This document shows, piece by piece, positions 26,809 through 33,917 of a stretch of DNA of 64,000 nt (its first letter is position 1; the number at the start of each line of letters is the position of its first letter). The translations under genes were made by a program, and so were the position numbers. The notes under the pieces are model-generated. The model was not told the origin of the DNA and searched no databases. It saw only the letters and a program-made list of their open reading frames with translations. Source of the stretch: Glutamicibacter sp002979865 (GTDB taxonomy: Bacteria > Actinomycetota > Actinomycetes > Actinomycetales > Micrococcaceae). Location of the stretch: positions 2,542,001 to 2,606,000 of the forward strand of contig NZ_CP188297.1 of NCBI RefSeq assembly GCF_050030965.1, read 5' to 3'.

Positions 26809-27135
26809 GGAATTCTCGATAAGCTAATCAGGCGTTAATCGCGTGTGTTGTTATGCCGTCTAACAGCAGAACAACTGCGCGTTGCCCGTAATACCGAATA
26901 TCGTGGCCGACTGAGTACGGGGAAATTGCTCGACCGGTTGCGAAGTTCACCGACTTACATACTTTAAGGCTCTTCGGTTGGTTCTCACCCAGCCTGGTTA
27001 CCTTCCTAGTGTGCAGTATTAACGGTGTTTCACTGGTTGGCGGGACTCATAACGCAGAAGCGGTGTCGATATTTTGGTATGGGCACTGTGCGCGAGTACC
27101 GCCGAATTTTACTACTAACTAACTGAGGAGTGATC
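26809..27135. other. 327-base leader/promoter region of the rpmB cluster
   Basis: No gene is seen. A possible promoter is TTGCGA (26938-26943) and TACTTT with a 16-base spacer, giving a long 5' leader. I looked for an actinobacterial Zur box (TGAxAATGATTxTCA-like) and found none. Confidence 0.35.
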
Positions 27136-27372
27136 ATGGCAGCTGTTTGCCAGGTAACCGGTACTACTCCGGCCTTCGGACATAGCATCTCCCACTCGCA
27201 CCGTCGCAACAAGCGTCGTTTCGATCCGAACATCCAGAAGAAGACCTACTACGTGCCTTCCCTGCGCCGTAAGGTGACCCTGACCCTGTCGGTCAAGGGC
27301 ATCAAGGTCATCGATGCTCGCGGTATCGACGCTGTAATTGCTGACCTGATTGCGAAGGGTGTGAAGCTCTAA
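27136..27372 (+). CDS. rpmB: 50S ribosomal protein L28
   Basis: This 78-residue L28 begins MAAVCQVTGTTPAFGHSISH and contains SHRRNKRRFDPNIQKK. It has a single Cys and no CxxC pairs, so it is the zinc-independent form. GAGGAG precedes the ATG. It is first in a three-gene cluster with rpmG and rpsN, with only 2-3 bases between genes. Confidence 0.95.
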   Translation: MAAVCQVTGTTPAFGHSISHSHRRNKRRFDPNIQKKTYYVPSLRRKVTLTLSVKGIKVIDARGIDAVIADLIAKGVKL

Positions 27373-27374
27373 AA

Positions 27375-27545
27375 ATGGCAAAGAAGGATAAGGACGTACG
27401 TCCGATCATCAAGCTGAAGTCCACCGCTGGAACCGGTTTCACTTACGTAACCCGTAAGAACCGTCGTAACAACCCTGACCGCATGGTCATGAAGAAGTAC
27501 GACCCAGTCGTCCGTAAGCACGTTGAATTCCGAGAGGAGCGCTAA
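27375..27545 (+). CDS. rpmG: 50S ribosomal protein L33
   Basis: This 56-residue protein (MAKKDKDVRPIIKLKSTAG...VRKHVEFREER) has the L33 pattern with YVTRKNRRNNPDR. There are no cysteines, which marks the zinc-free paralogue. It starts 2 bases after rpmB and ends 3 bases before rpsN. Confidence 0.95.
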   Translation: MAKKDKDVRPIIKLKSTAGTGFTYVTRKNRRNNPDRMVMKKYDPVVRKHVEFREER

Positions 27546-27548
27546 GAC

Positions 27549-27854
27549 ATGGCCAAGAAGTCCAAGATCGCAAAGAACGAACAGCGCAAGGTCATTGTCG
27601 AGCGTTACGCTGCAAAGCGTCTCGAATTGAAGAAGACCCTGGTTGATCCAAACGCAACCGACGAAGCTCGCGAAGCTGCACGCGTAGGCCTGCAGAAGCT
27701 TCCACGCGATGCTTCCCCGATTCGCGTTCGCAACCGCGACGCAATCGACGGTCGCCCACGCGGCACCTTCCAGAAGTTCGGTATCTCCCGTGTTCGCTTC
27801 CGCGACATGGCGCACCGTGGTGAGCTTCCGGGCATCACCAAGTCTTCCTGGTAA
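27549..27854 (+). CDS. rpsN: 30S ribosomal protein S14, zinc-independent form
   Basis: This 101-residue long-form S14 lacks the CxxC...CxxC zinc ribbon of the 61-residue type Z. The conserved C-terminus RNRDAIDGRPRGTFQKFGIS and RVRFRDMAHRGELPGITKSSW is present. In many actinobacteria such rpmB-rpmG-rpsN clusters replace zinc-binding paralogues under zinc limitation; no Zur site is visible here. Confidence 0.95.
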   Translation: MAKKSKIAKNEQRKVIVERYAAKRLELKKTLVDPNATDEAREAARVGLQKLPRDASPIRVRNRDAIDGRPRGTFQKFGISRVRFRDMAHRGELPGITKSSW

Positions 27855-27878
27855 GACCTGCAAGTCTTTTGACTTAGC

Positions 27879-27912
27879 AAGCCGCCTTCCCTTTCGGGAA
27901 GGCGGCTTCGCC
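27879..27912 (+). terminator. Terminator after rpsN
   Basis: A perfect 13-pair stem (27879-27891 with 27896-27908) with a TTTC loop is followed by CGCCTTTT. It lies between rpsN and the convergent DUF1992 gene. Confidence 0.85.
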
Positions 27913-27914
27913 TT

Positions 27915-28496
27915 TTAACGCCGCCACCACCGGCGTTTCACCGGTGCTTTCTCTGCCACCGGTGCAGGTTCTGCCGCCCGGCGTTCCTGCCAACCAAGCA
28001 CCTCTGCGGTGGAATCGCGCAAAGCGGTGATCACCGGCGGGCCGCCAAGCAGCTGCCGCCGCGCCTCGATAATGCGGGCATTGAAATCCTCGATATGCTC
28101 ACGCACGGCCCGCTCGGAGGGCAAGCGGTCCAAGGTCTGCTCCATCTGCTCATCTTCCACCCGCAAGGTCAGCGCTGGTGGGCCCAGCCCGGTAAGCTGC
28201 TCGCGGCGCATCATGGACTTCAGCCACCAGTCGGGATCGTCATTGCTGGTGATATGGTCGATCTTCTGGCCCGAGAGGGCAAGATTGTCGAAGTCCCCGC
28301 GGGCGAAAGCCTCATCGAGCACGGAGTTGGCCACTTCCCATGCCTCGTCCTCGGCATGCAGCTGCAGCGGCGTCTTCTGCTTCTCGACGGGAGCCATCCC
28401 GGTGGCCTGCGCATACTCGTCCACCGGCAACGGCTCGCTGTCCTGCTTCATCTTGTACCGGGCCGCATTCAGTGCGGCATCCTCGCTGTGCTCCAT
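27915..28496 (-). CDS. DUF1992 (DnaJ-homologue subfamily C member 28-like) protein
   Basis: This 193-residue protein has a conserved centre, VLDEAFARGDFDNLALSGQK (about 59-78) followed by DDPDWWLKSMMRREQLTGLG, that matches DUF1992. This domain occurs in bacterial proteins and eukaryotic DNAJC28 without a J domain; its function is not established. The C-terminus is basic (APVKRRWWRR). ATG 28494-28496 was chosen because the longer open frame beyond it runs antisense through the SDR gene and shows no family similarity. The GGAAG just before the ATG is too close to be an ideal ribosome site, so the start is uncertain. Confidence 0.78.
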   Translation of the reverse strand: MEHSEDAALNAARYKMKQDSEPLPVDEYAQATGMAPVEKQKTPLQLHAEDEAWEVANSVLDEAFARGDFDNLALSGQKIDHITSNDDPDWWLKSMMRREQLTGLGPPALTLRVEDEQMEQTLDRLPSERAVREHIEDFNARIIEARRQLLGGPPVITALRDSTAEVLGWQERRAAEPAPVAEKAPVKRRWWRR

Positions 28497-28715
28497 CTTC
28501 CAATGATCCCACCGTGCGCCTGAGCCCGGCAACGGCACTGGGACTTTCCGAAGCAATTGATGGGGGAGCTGGGAAGATAAAATCATTCCCTTCGGGTTCG
28601 GGCGCCTCGCCAAGGATTCAGTGCCCAGCAAGCGGCTGCGAGGTGGCTGGAGATCGCTATAAGCGGCCATGTCCCACCCGCAATCGAGCATTATCCCTGT
28701 AGTAGCGTGTATTCC

Positions 28716-29684
28716 ATGAAGCCAGCGACGCGCTATCCGAGACCCGCAACTGACATCTACGCGAACCGGCAGCGGTGGGCGCCGCTGGGCCAAGGCAAGA
28801 CCGTTGTGGTGACCGGCGCGAATAGCGGCCTTGGCTTCTTCGCGAGCCTCGGCTTGGCGCGAGCCGGTGCGCAAGTCATCCTGGCCTGCCGCAACCAGAG
28901 CCGTGCGGAGCATGCCATGGAGCAGATCCGGCTGCGCGTACCGGCGGCTAGCGTGGAATTCATGCAGTTCGACTCCTCGCGCATGGAATCCGCAATGGGA
29001 CTGGCAGCTGAACTGCGCAATCGGCCATTGGATGCGCTGATCGCCAATGCAGGGGTCATCCGGGCGCCGCAGAGCCGCGTCGAGGGCCTGCTGGGCCATG
29101 AGCTGACCATGAGCACGAATTTCATCGGGCATGCGCGGCTAGTCGGCGAGCTGGCCGAACGCTTCGCCCAGCCGCTGCGGTTCATCGGGCTGGGATCGAT
29201 GTCCACCCGGATGCTGGCTACCGATCCGCAAAACCTGGCCTTGACCCGCGACTACCATCCATACCGTGCCTATGCGCAGTCCAAGGCGGCAGTGCAAGCC
29301 TTCACCTTGGCCCTGGACCACCGGCTGCGCCAGCTGGAACTGCCGGCTCGCGCGCTGGCCATCCACCCGGGGTATTCGCTTTCCGGGCTGACCCCGCAGG
29401 TGCCCAACATCAACGAACCGGACTTTGCCAAGCGGCTGATTGGCCAATTGCAGTCCAGTTTCGCGCAGGGCAAACATGAAGGTGCGGTGGCATTGGTCGA
29501 AGCGGCATTGGCGCCGGAACTCGAAGACGCGCCCCGAGGCAGCTACTTGGGGCCGAAATACCTCACGAAGGGTCCAACGGCACTGGCCAGCCCGGCGAAA
29601 GCGACCCGCGGCAAGGAGCTGCAAAGCAAAGCCTGGGAACTTTTCGTGGAGGCAAACGAAGGCCTCGATCCGTTCGCGCTGTAG
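28716..29684 (+). CDS. Short-chain dehydrogenase/reductase (SDR)
   Basis: This 322-residue Rossmann enzyme has TGANSGLG (about 33-40) for NADP(H), IANAGVI, a catalytic Ser in GLGSMS and YAQSK as the Tyr-x-x-x-Lys pair. The length and C-terminal part resemble the retinol-dehydrogenase/WW-domain-oxidoreductase-like SDRs of actinobacteria. Start is uncertain: GTG 28707 and ATG 28716 are both in frame and neither has a clear ribosome site. Substrate unknown. Confidence 0.87.
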   Translation: MKPATRYPRPATDIYANRQRWAPLGQGKTVVVTGANSGLGFFASLGLARAGAQVILACRNQSRAEHAMEQIRLRVPAASVEFMQFDSSRMESAMGLAAELRNRPLDALIANAGVIRAPQSRVEGLLGHELTMSTNFIGHARLVGELAERFAQPLRFIGLGSMSTRMLATDPQNLALTRDYHPYRAYAQSKAAVQAFTLALDHRLRQLELPARALAIHPGYSLSGLTPQVPNINEPDFAKRLIGQLQSSFAQGKHEGAVALVEAALAPELEDAPRGSYLGPKYLTKGPTALASPAKATRGKELQSKAWELFVEANEGLDPFAL

Positions 29685-29790
29685 GTCCCGGGTGAACTTT
29701 CACACCCTTGATTTGGCGAAAATTCAGCAGAATCCGCAAGATGATGCACTTTTTGTCGCTTTCAGCTGGTAAGTTCAACTCTTGATAAGT

Positions 29791-30170
29791 CCGTGCGACC
29801 GTGCGGCGTTCGGGGCCCGGAAGAGGGCTTTGGATCACTAGTCCAGGAGGACCATACATTGGCTATGAACCGTAGCGAACTTGTTGCTGCTGTTGCAGCG
29901 AAGACCGAAAACTCCCAGGTTGCCGTTAATGGTGTTCTGGATGCAGTCTTCGAGGTTTTCGTCGACCAGATTTCCAAGGGTGAGAAGGTGTCGATCCCAG
30001 GTTGGTTGGCTGTAGAGCGCACCGATCGTGCAGCTCGCACCGGCCGCAACCCACAGACCGGTGAAGCAATCCAGATTCCTGCTGGCCACTCGGTCAAGCT
30101 GACCGCTGGGTCGAAGCTGAAGGCTGCTGTAGCCAAGAAGTAAGCTTCCGCTAGAGCTTTGCGCAAGGCC
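29791..30170 (+). repeat. 380-bp exact direct repeat, copy 1 (carries HU gene)
   Basis: Bases 29791-30170 are identical to 30351-30730 by direct reading. The repeat covers about 68 bases of 5' leader, the whole HU gene and 27 bases past the stop, ending inside the left arm of a terminator. Sequences outside differ, apart from a shared TAAG just before each copy. Confidence 0.97.
29859..30143 (+). CDS. hup: HU-type DNA-binding protein, copy 1
   Basis: This 94-residue nucleoid protein has the HU fold: helical N-terminus MNRSELVAAVAAKTENSQVA and the DNA-binding arm with the family signature AARTGRNPQTGEAIQIPA (about 59-76). There is no Lys/Ala-rich tail as in mycobacterial HupB. The start is a TTG at 29859, 8 bases after AGGAGG; the in-frame ATG two codons later (29865) would sit 14 bases away. 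The protein binds and bends DNA nonspecifically. An identical gene lies 560 bases downstream. Confidence 0.95.
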   Translation: MAMNRSELVAAVAAKTENSQVAVNGVLDAVFEVFVDQISKGEKVSIPGWLAVERTDRAARTGRNPQTGEAIQIPAGHSVKLTAGSKLKAAVAKK

Positions 30171-30201
30171 CGCTGTCCGTTCCCGGATTGGCGGGCCTTG
30201 C
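30163..30201 (+). terminator. Terminator-like hairpin after HU copy 1
   Basis: An 11-pair perfect stem (30163-30173 with 30191-30201) has a 17-base loop. The first 8 bases of the left arm belong to the repeat; the right arm is unique to this copy. Confidence 0.6.
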
Positions 30202-30350
30202 GGCGTTAAGGAACGTTGCAAAAGCCTTCATTGAACCCAAAAATGCTGCCGTTGAGCCAAGAAATCTGCAATTAGTTGAAAAAATCCCGGTTTTCCGCCT
30301 GTTTTCCGCAGTTCTGGGGCGAAACGTTTGATATGTTCTCACTGGTAAGA

Positions 30351-30730
30351 CCGTGCGACCGTGCGGCGTTCGGGGCCCGGAAGAGGGCTTTGGATCACTA
30401 GTCCAGGAGGACCATACATTGGCTATGAACCGTAGCGAACTTGTTGCTGCTGTTGCAGCGAAGACCGAAAACTCCCAGGTTGCCGTTAATGGTGTTCTGG
30501 ATGCAGTCTTCGAGGTTTTCGTCGACCAGATTTCCAAGGGTGAGAAGGTGTCGATCCCAGGTTGGTTGGCTGTAGAGCGCACCGATCGTGCAGCTCGCAC
30601 CGGCCGCAACCCACAGACCGGTGAAGCAATCCAGATTCCTGCTGGCCACTCGGTCAAGCTGACCGCTGGGTCGAAGCTGAAGGCTGCTGTAGCCAAGAAG
30701 TAAGCTTCCGCTAGAGCTTTGCGCAAGGCC
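30351..30730 (+). repeat. 380-bp exact direct repeat, copy 2 (carries HU gene)
   Basis: Second copy, offset 560 bases from the first, with no differences found. A 180-base unique spacer containing its own AT-rich promoter-like sequence separates the copies. Confidence 0.97.
30419..30703 (+). CDS. hup: HU-type DNA-binding protein, copy 2 (identical)
   Basis: Nucleotide-identical to the HU gene at 29859, including the TTG start and AGGAGG site. The upstream DNA beyond the repeat differs, so the two copies may be driven by different promoters. The 180-base spacer contains AT-rich runs (about 30240-30345) suitable for a promoter, such as TTGAAA near 30277. Complete identity, silent sites included, implies very recent duplication or ongoing gene conversion. 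Confidence 0.95.
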   Translation: MAMNRSELVAAVAAKTENSQVAVNGVLDAVFEVFVDQISKGEKVSIPGWLAVERTDRAARTGRNPQTGEAIQIPAGHSVKLTAGSKLKAAVAKK

Positions 30731-30773
30731 TGACCCGCTCCGGAGAAATCCAGGAGGCAGGGTCGGGCCTTCT
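30725..30773 (+). terminator. Terminator-like hairpin after HU copy 2
   Basis: AAGGCCTGACCC at the end of the repeat pairs with GGGTCGGGCCTT about 23 bases on (11 Watson-Crick pairs plus one G-U), followed by CTGCTTTAT. The fold differs from that after copy 1 although both reuse the repeat's last bases. Confidence 0.5.
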
Positions 30774-30802
30774 GCTTTATCGGAGCACCGTTTGAGGCGC
30801 TC

Positions 30803-30819
30803 TTCTACTTCGCGTAGAA
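30803..30819. promoter_or_regulatory. Palindrome upstream of the copper cluster
   Basis: TTCTAC (30803-30808) and GTAGAA (30814-30819) form a perfect inverted repeat with a 5-base gap, about 45 bases before the first gene of the cluster. A CGTAGAA repeat follows at 30831. A copper-responsive operator is possible but not shown. Confidence 0.35.
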
Positions 30820-30861
30820 TCAGCTTCGATCGTAGAACTCCGCGAAGAATGGCTGCCCATC

Positions 30862-31470
30862 GTGTCACAGAAACCCGCAACCCGCGTTATCCGCGGCTGG
30901 TTGGCGGCAAGCGTGTGCACCTGGACAGCCTTTGCCGCGCACGCCCACAGTGCGCCTACAGCGCTATCGGTGGTGGCAATGGTGCTCATTACCTGCGTCT
31001 CTGCGGCTATCGGCGTCGTGCTGGTGGGCCGGAAGTTCTCCCTGTGGGCGACCAGCCTGGTCGTGCTGCTCAGCCAGGGACTCTACCACCTGAGCTTGTC
31101 GGTGATGAGCCACCAGGGCGGCGATCTTTCCGGACTGGAACACGCGCACCATGCGGGGCGCAATCCAGCGCTGGCGCAGGACATCACCGCGCAGTACGCC
31201 AACGTGCATACCGAATCGATGCTCTACGCCCACGTGCTGGCCGCGATCGCCAGCGTACTGGTGCTCTACGGCGGTGAACGCCTGCTCAAGGCCATGGCCG
31301 GCTGGCTCACCCTTTCAACGGCCCGGCGGATCCTCTCGCGCATTCGCGTGCAGGTACCTGCTGCCCGGCCGCTTCGTGCCTACTTCCCCTTGCGTTTCCA
31401 ACTCAAGCTGGCGCAATTGGGAAGACTGCCGGAGCGCCGCGGTCCGCCCTGCTTCATTCTTGCTGCCTGA
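30862..31470 (+). CDS. Membrane protein of the copper cluster, family not recognised
   Basis: This 202-residue protein has hydrophobic segments at about 14-28, 33-54, 60-78 and 120-140. His-containing stretches face one side (FAAHAHSAP, LEHAHHAGRN), which would suit metal handling. GTG 30862 is the likely start. It is directly upstream of copC, with 43 bases between, in the same orientation. The cluster context (CopC, PCuAC, CopD-CtaG) suggests a role in copper delivery, but no family can be named. Confidence 0.7.
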   Translation: MSQKPATRVIRGWLAASVCTWTAFAAHAHSAPTALSVVAMVLITCVSAAIGVVLVGRKFSLWATSLVVLLSQGLYHLSLSVMSHQGGDLSGLEHAHHAGRNPALAQDITAQYANVHTESMLYAHVLAAIASVLVLYGGERLLKAMAGWLTLSTARRILSRIRVQVPAARPLRAYFPLRFQLKLAQLGRLPERRGPPCFILAA

Positions 31471-31513
31471 GTAAAGAATCGAAGCGCCCCGCAAGGGGCT
31501 TGGAAGGAACATC

Positions 31514-32104
31514 ATGAGCGTAGTAACCAAGAACATCACCCGACTAGTCGCAGTACTGGCATTCTCCTTGCTGGCTTTCGCCGGCTCGATCGGTGCCGCC
31601 AACGCGCACGACCAGTTGATCGGCTCCACCCCGGAGGCCGGGGCCACCATCCAGGAAGTGCCCGAGGACATCACCCTCGAATTCTCCGGCGTGCTCCAGA
31701 GCCTATCCGGCGTGGACTCCACGGTGGTCTCGCTGACCCTCGATGGGGAAAAGATCGACACCGAGGCCAAGACCAAGGGCACCAAGGTCACCGTCACCCC
31801 GGCCAAGGAGCTGGGCAACGGCGAGTACCAGCTGGCCTACCGCGTGGTCTCGTCTGACGGCCACCCGATCGAGAACAAGATCGGCTTCAGCGTCGACGCG
31901 CCGCAGGCCGCCCCAACCCTGGTCAGCTCGAGCGCGCCAGCAGCGCCTAGCGACTCCGCAGGGTCCGCCGACCTGGATCCAGGCACCAATCCGGTCCAGG
32001 ACCTGGGCAGCTCGATGAGCCCGGTGGTCTGGGTCATCATCGGCGTGGTCATCCTTGGCGGCGCGCTGGGCGTGCTGGCCAAGTTCATGCGCCAGTCCAA
32101 GTAG
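31514..32104 (+). CDS. copC: CopC-domain copper-binding protein with C-terminal anchor
   Basis: The protein has 196 residues. Signal peptide (about 1-31) is cleaved after the small-residue run before HDQLIGSTPEAG, leaving the N-terminal His typical of CopC Cu(II) sites. The single beta-sandwich CopC domain (about 32-125) ends with SSDGHPIENKIGFSV, including the conserved Asp and His. A Ser/Ala/Pro-rich linker leads to a transmembrane helix (about 170-190) with a basic tail. It should hold copper outside the membrane for CopD. Confidence 0.9.
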   Translation: MSVVTKNITRLVAVLAFSLLAFAGSIGAANAHDQLIGSTPEAGATIQEVPEDITLEFSGVLQSLSGVDSTVVSLTLDGEKIDTEAKTKGTKVTVTPAKELGNGEYQLAYRVVSSDGHPIENKIGFSVDAPQAAPTLVSSSAPAAPSDSAGSADLDPGTNPVQDLGSSMSPVVWVIIGVVILGGALGVLAKFMRQSK

Positions 32105-32180
32105 CCCCCACCCTTCCGGTGCGCCCGAGGCCACCGCTGCCTTTGGCGCGCCTGCACACCGAACCCGAAAGCTTGAGAAC

Positions 32181-32717
32181 ATGAATTTCCGCAAAACCAC
32201 TGCACTGGCCCTGGGCCTTGGACTGCTGCTCACCGGCTGCGCGCAGAGCGCCGACGGGCAGCAGCCCGCACCGGCCGCCGAACAGGAAACCGCCGGGCAA
32301 GCCGAAGCGCTGGCCACCAGCGAAACCTGGGCCAAGGCCGCCGAGTCGGGCATGAGCGCGGCCTTCGGCATCCTGCACAATAATTCTGGCACCCCGATTG
32401 CGTTGCGCAAGATCAGCAATGCCCAGGGCGATCAGATCCAGATCCACGAAATGCGCGGCACCGGCGACGGGATGACGATGGCGCAGCTCGAAGGGGATCT
32501 GGTGATCGAACCCGGCAAGGACGCGGTGCTGGCACCGGGCGGCCACCACCTGATGTTCATGGACCTGCAGGAACCGCTGGTGGCGGCCCAGACGGCGAGG
32601 CTGAAGCTGGAATTCGCCGACGGGTCGAGCACCGAGGTGGACTTCCCGATCCGCAACTTCGACGGGGCCAACGAAAGCTACGACGAGCATGCCGGGGATG
32701 CGCATGCCGGGCACTAG
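32181..32717 (+). CDS. PCuAC-type copper chaperone lipoprotein
   Basis: The protein has 178 residues. The lipoprotein signal ends LLLTGC (Cys 20). The PCuAC (DUF461) domain carries the copper motif: HEM near residue 92, a Met-rich turn (DGMTMAQLEG) and HHLMFM near 120. An extra His-rich tail (DEHAGDAHAGH) may add metal capacity. PCuAC proteins deliver Cu(I) to the CuA or CuB site of cytochrome oxidase. Its 3' end overlaps the start of the DyP gene by 14-29 bases, depending on which ATG is used. Confidence 0.88.
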   Translation: MNFRKTTALALGLGLLLTGCAQSADGQQPAPAAEQETAGQAEALATSETWAKAAESGMSAAFGILHNNSGTPIALRKISNAQGDQIQIHEMRGTGDGMTMAQLEGDLVIEPGKDAVLAPGGHHLMFMDLQEPLVAAQTARLKLEFADGSSTEVDFPIRNFDGANESYDEHAGDAHAGH

Positions 32718-33852
32718 CGTCGACCGCCGGCTGCTGCTGGGTACCACCGCGGCCGCTGCGCTGGGCGGAATGCTCACCGGGTTCGGCACCGGAAAGCTGA
32801 GCGCTCCAGCCCCAGCGGCCACCGCCAACCCGCAGGGGTACCGCCCGTTCTACGGGAAGTACCAGTCGGGGATCCTCGACGGCCAGCAGGCCCACGCGGT
32901 CTTCGCCGGGTGGGATCTGCACTGGCGCGAGGGCTCCAAGAAGGAGCAGCTGCGCGCGGTGCTGCAGATGATCACCGATGATGCGGCCCGGCTGGCCAGC
33001 GGCCGCGGAGTGCTGGCCGACACCGAACCGGAAATGGCGCAGCCCGGAGGCGAGCTGACGCTGACCGTGGGGCTGGGCCAGAGCCTGCTGGATGTGGCCG
33101 GGCGCGGGCAGATCGGCACGCTGCCGCGCTTCGCCGGGGACCAGCTCGATGAGCAGTACGGGCAGTGCGATCTGCTGATCCAGTTCTGCGCGCAGGAGCA
33201 GACCGTGCTGCACCATGCGGTGCGGGCGGTGTCCAAGAACCTGCGCGGGCTGGGCGCCAGGCGCTTCGCCCAGACCGGGTTCATCAACCCCGGCGGGCGC
33301 GGGTTCCGCAACCTGTTCGGCCAGCTCGACGGGATCAACAACCCCGGCGGAGAACTGCGCGAGAGCGCGGTGTTCGGCCAGCCGGGCTGGATCGAGAACG
33401 GGACCACCCTGGCGCTGCGCAGGTTCGAGATGGATCTGGACGGCTGGGACGAGGTGGACGGCGCCGGACGGGACCATGCACTGGGCCGCCGGCAGTCCGA
33501 CGGCGCGCCGCTGTCGGGCGCCAGCGTGGATGATCCGGTGGACCTGGCCGCGGCCAATGAGCTGGGGCTGCCGGCGATCGCGGCCAACGCCCACGTGGCG
33601 CTGGCCAAGCCGGCCAGCGCGGACGAAACCATGCACCGGCGGGGCTACAACTTCGACGGAGCGGCTTCCGGGTTGCTGTTCGCCAGCTACCAGCGCGACC
33701 CGGCCACCAGCTTCATCCCGGTGCAGCACCGGCTGGCGGCCGCAGATGCGCTGAACACCTGGCTGAAGCCGGTGGGATCGGGCCTGTACGCGATCCTTCC
33801 CGGGGTGCGCGAAGGCGGCTACCTGGGGGAGGCGTTGCTGGGCCAGGTGTGA
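32704..33852 (+). CDS. Dyp-type peroxidase, Tat-exported (EfeB-like)
   Basis: The DyP haem peroxidase has GQLDG (the GxxDG distal motif, near residue 206) and the proximal His region ANAHVALA near 298. The N-terminus has a twin-arginine signal (DRRLLLGTTAAAALGG), so it is exported folded with haem. Three nearby in-frame ATGs (32689, 32698, 32704) are possible; 32704 has GGGG six bases upstream. EfeB proteins usually sit with efeUO. Here the gene overlaps a PCuAC gene in a copper cluster, which is unusual. It uses H2O2; the physiological substrate is unknown. Confidence 0.9.
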   Translation: MPGTSVDRRLLLGTTAAAALGGMLTGFGTGKLSAPAPAATANPQGYRPFYGKYQSGILDGQQAHAVFAGWDLHWREGSKKEQLRAVLQMITDDAARLASGRGVLADTEPEMAQPGGELTLTVGLGQSLLDVAGRGQIGTLPRFAGDQLDEQYGQCDLLIQFCAQEQTVLHHAVRAVSKNLRGLGARRFAQTGFINPGGRGFRNLFGQLDGINNPGGELRESAVFGQPGWIENGTTLALRRFEMDLDGWDEVDGAGRDHALGRRQSDGAPLSGASVDDPVDLAAANELGLPAIAANAHVALAKPASADETMHRRGYNFDGAASGLLFASYQRDPATSFIPVQHRLAAADALNTWLKPVGSGLYAILPGVREGGYLGEALLGQV

Positions 33853-33917
33853 GATGCGCCCAAAGCGGGCTGCCGCGCGGTGACCGGCCGGGCGAAAAAT
33901 GAGATGATGAGAAGGTT

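Noticed and set aside
26809..27135. Zur box upstream of rpmB
   Set aside because: No sequence near the TGAxAATGATTxTCA pattern was found on reading the region.
28497..29132. N-terminal extension of the DUF1992 frame through the SDR gene
   Set aside because: The extra 212 codons lie antisense to the SDR and show no family similarity, so the start was placed at 28496.
29791..30730. HU duplication considered as an insertion-sequence or integron product
   Set aside because: No transposase, inverted terminal repeats or target-site duplication; only a TAAG is shared just outside the left ends.
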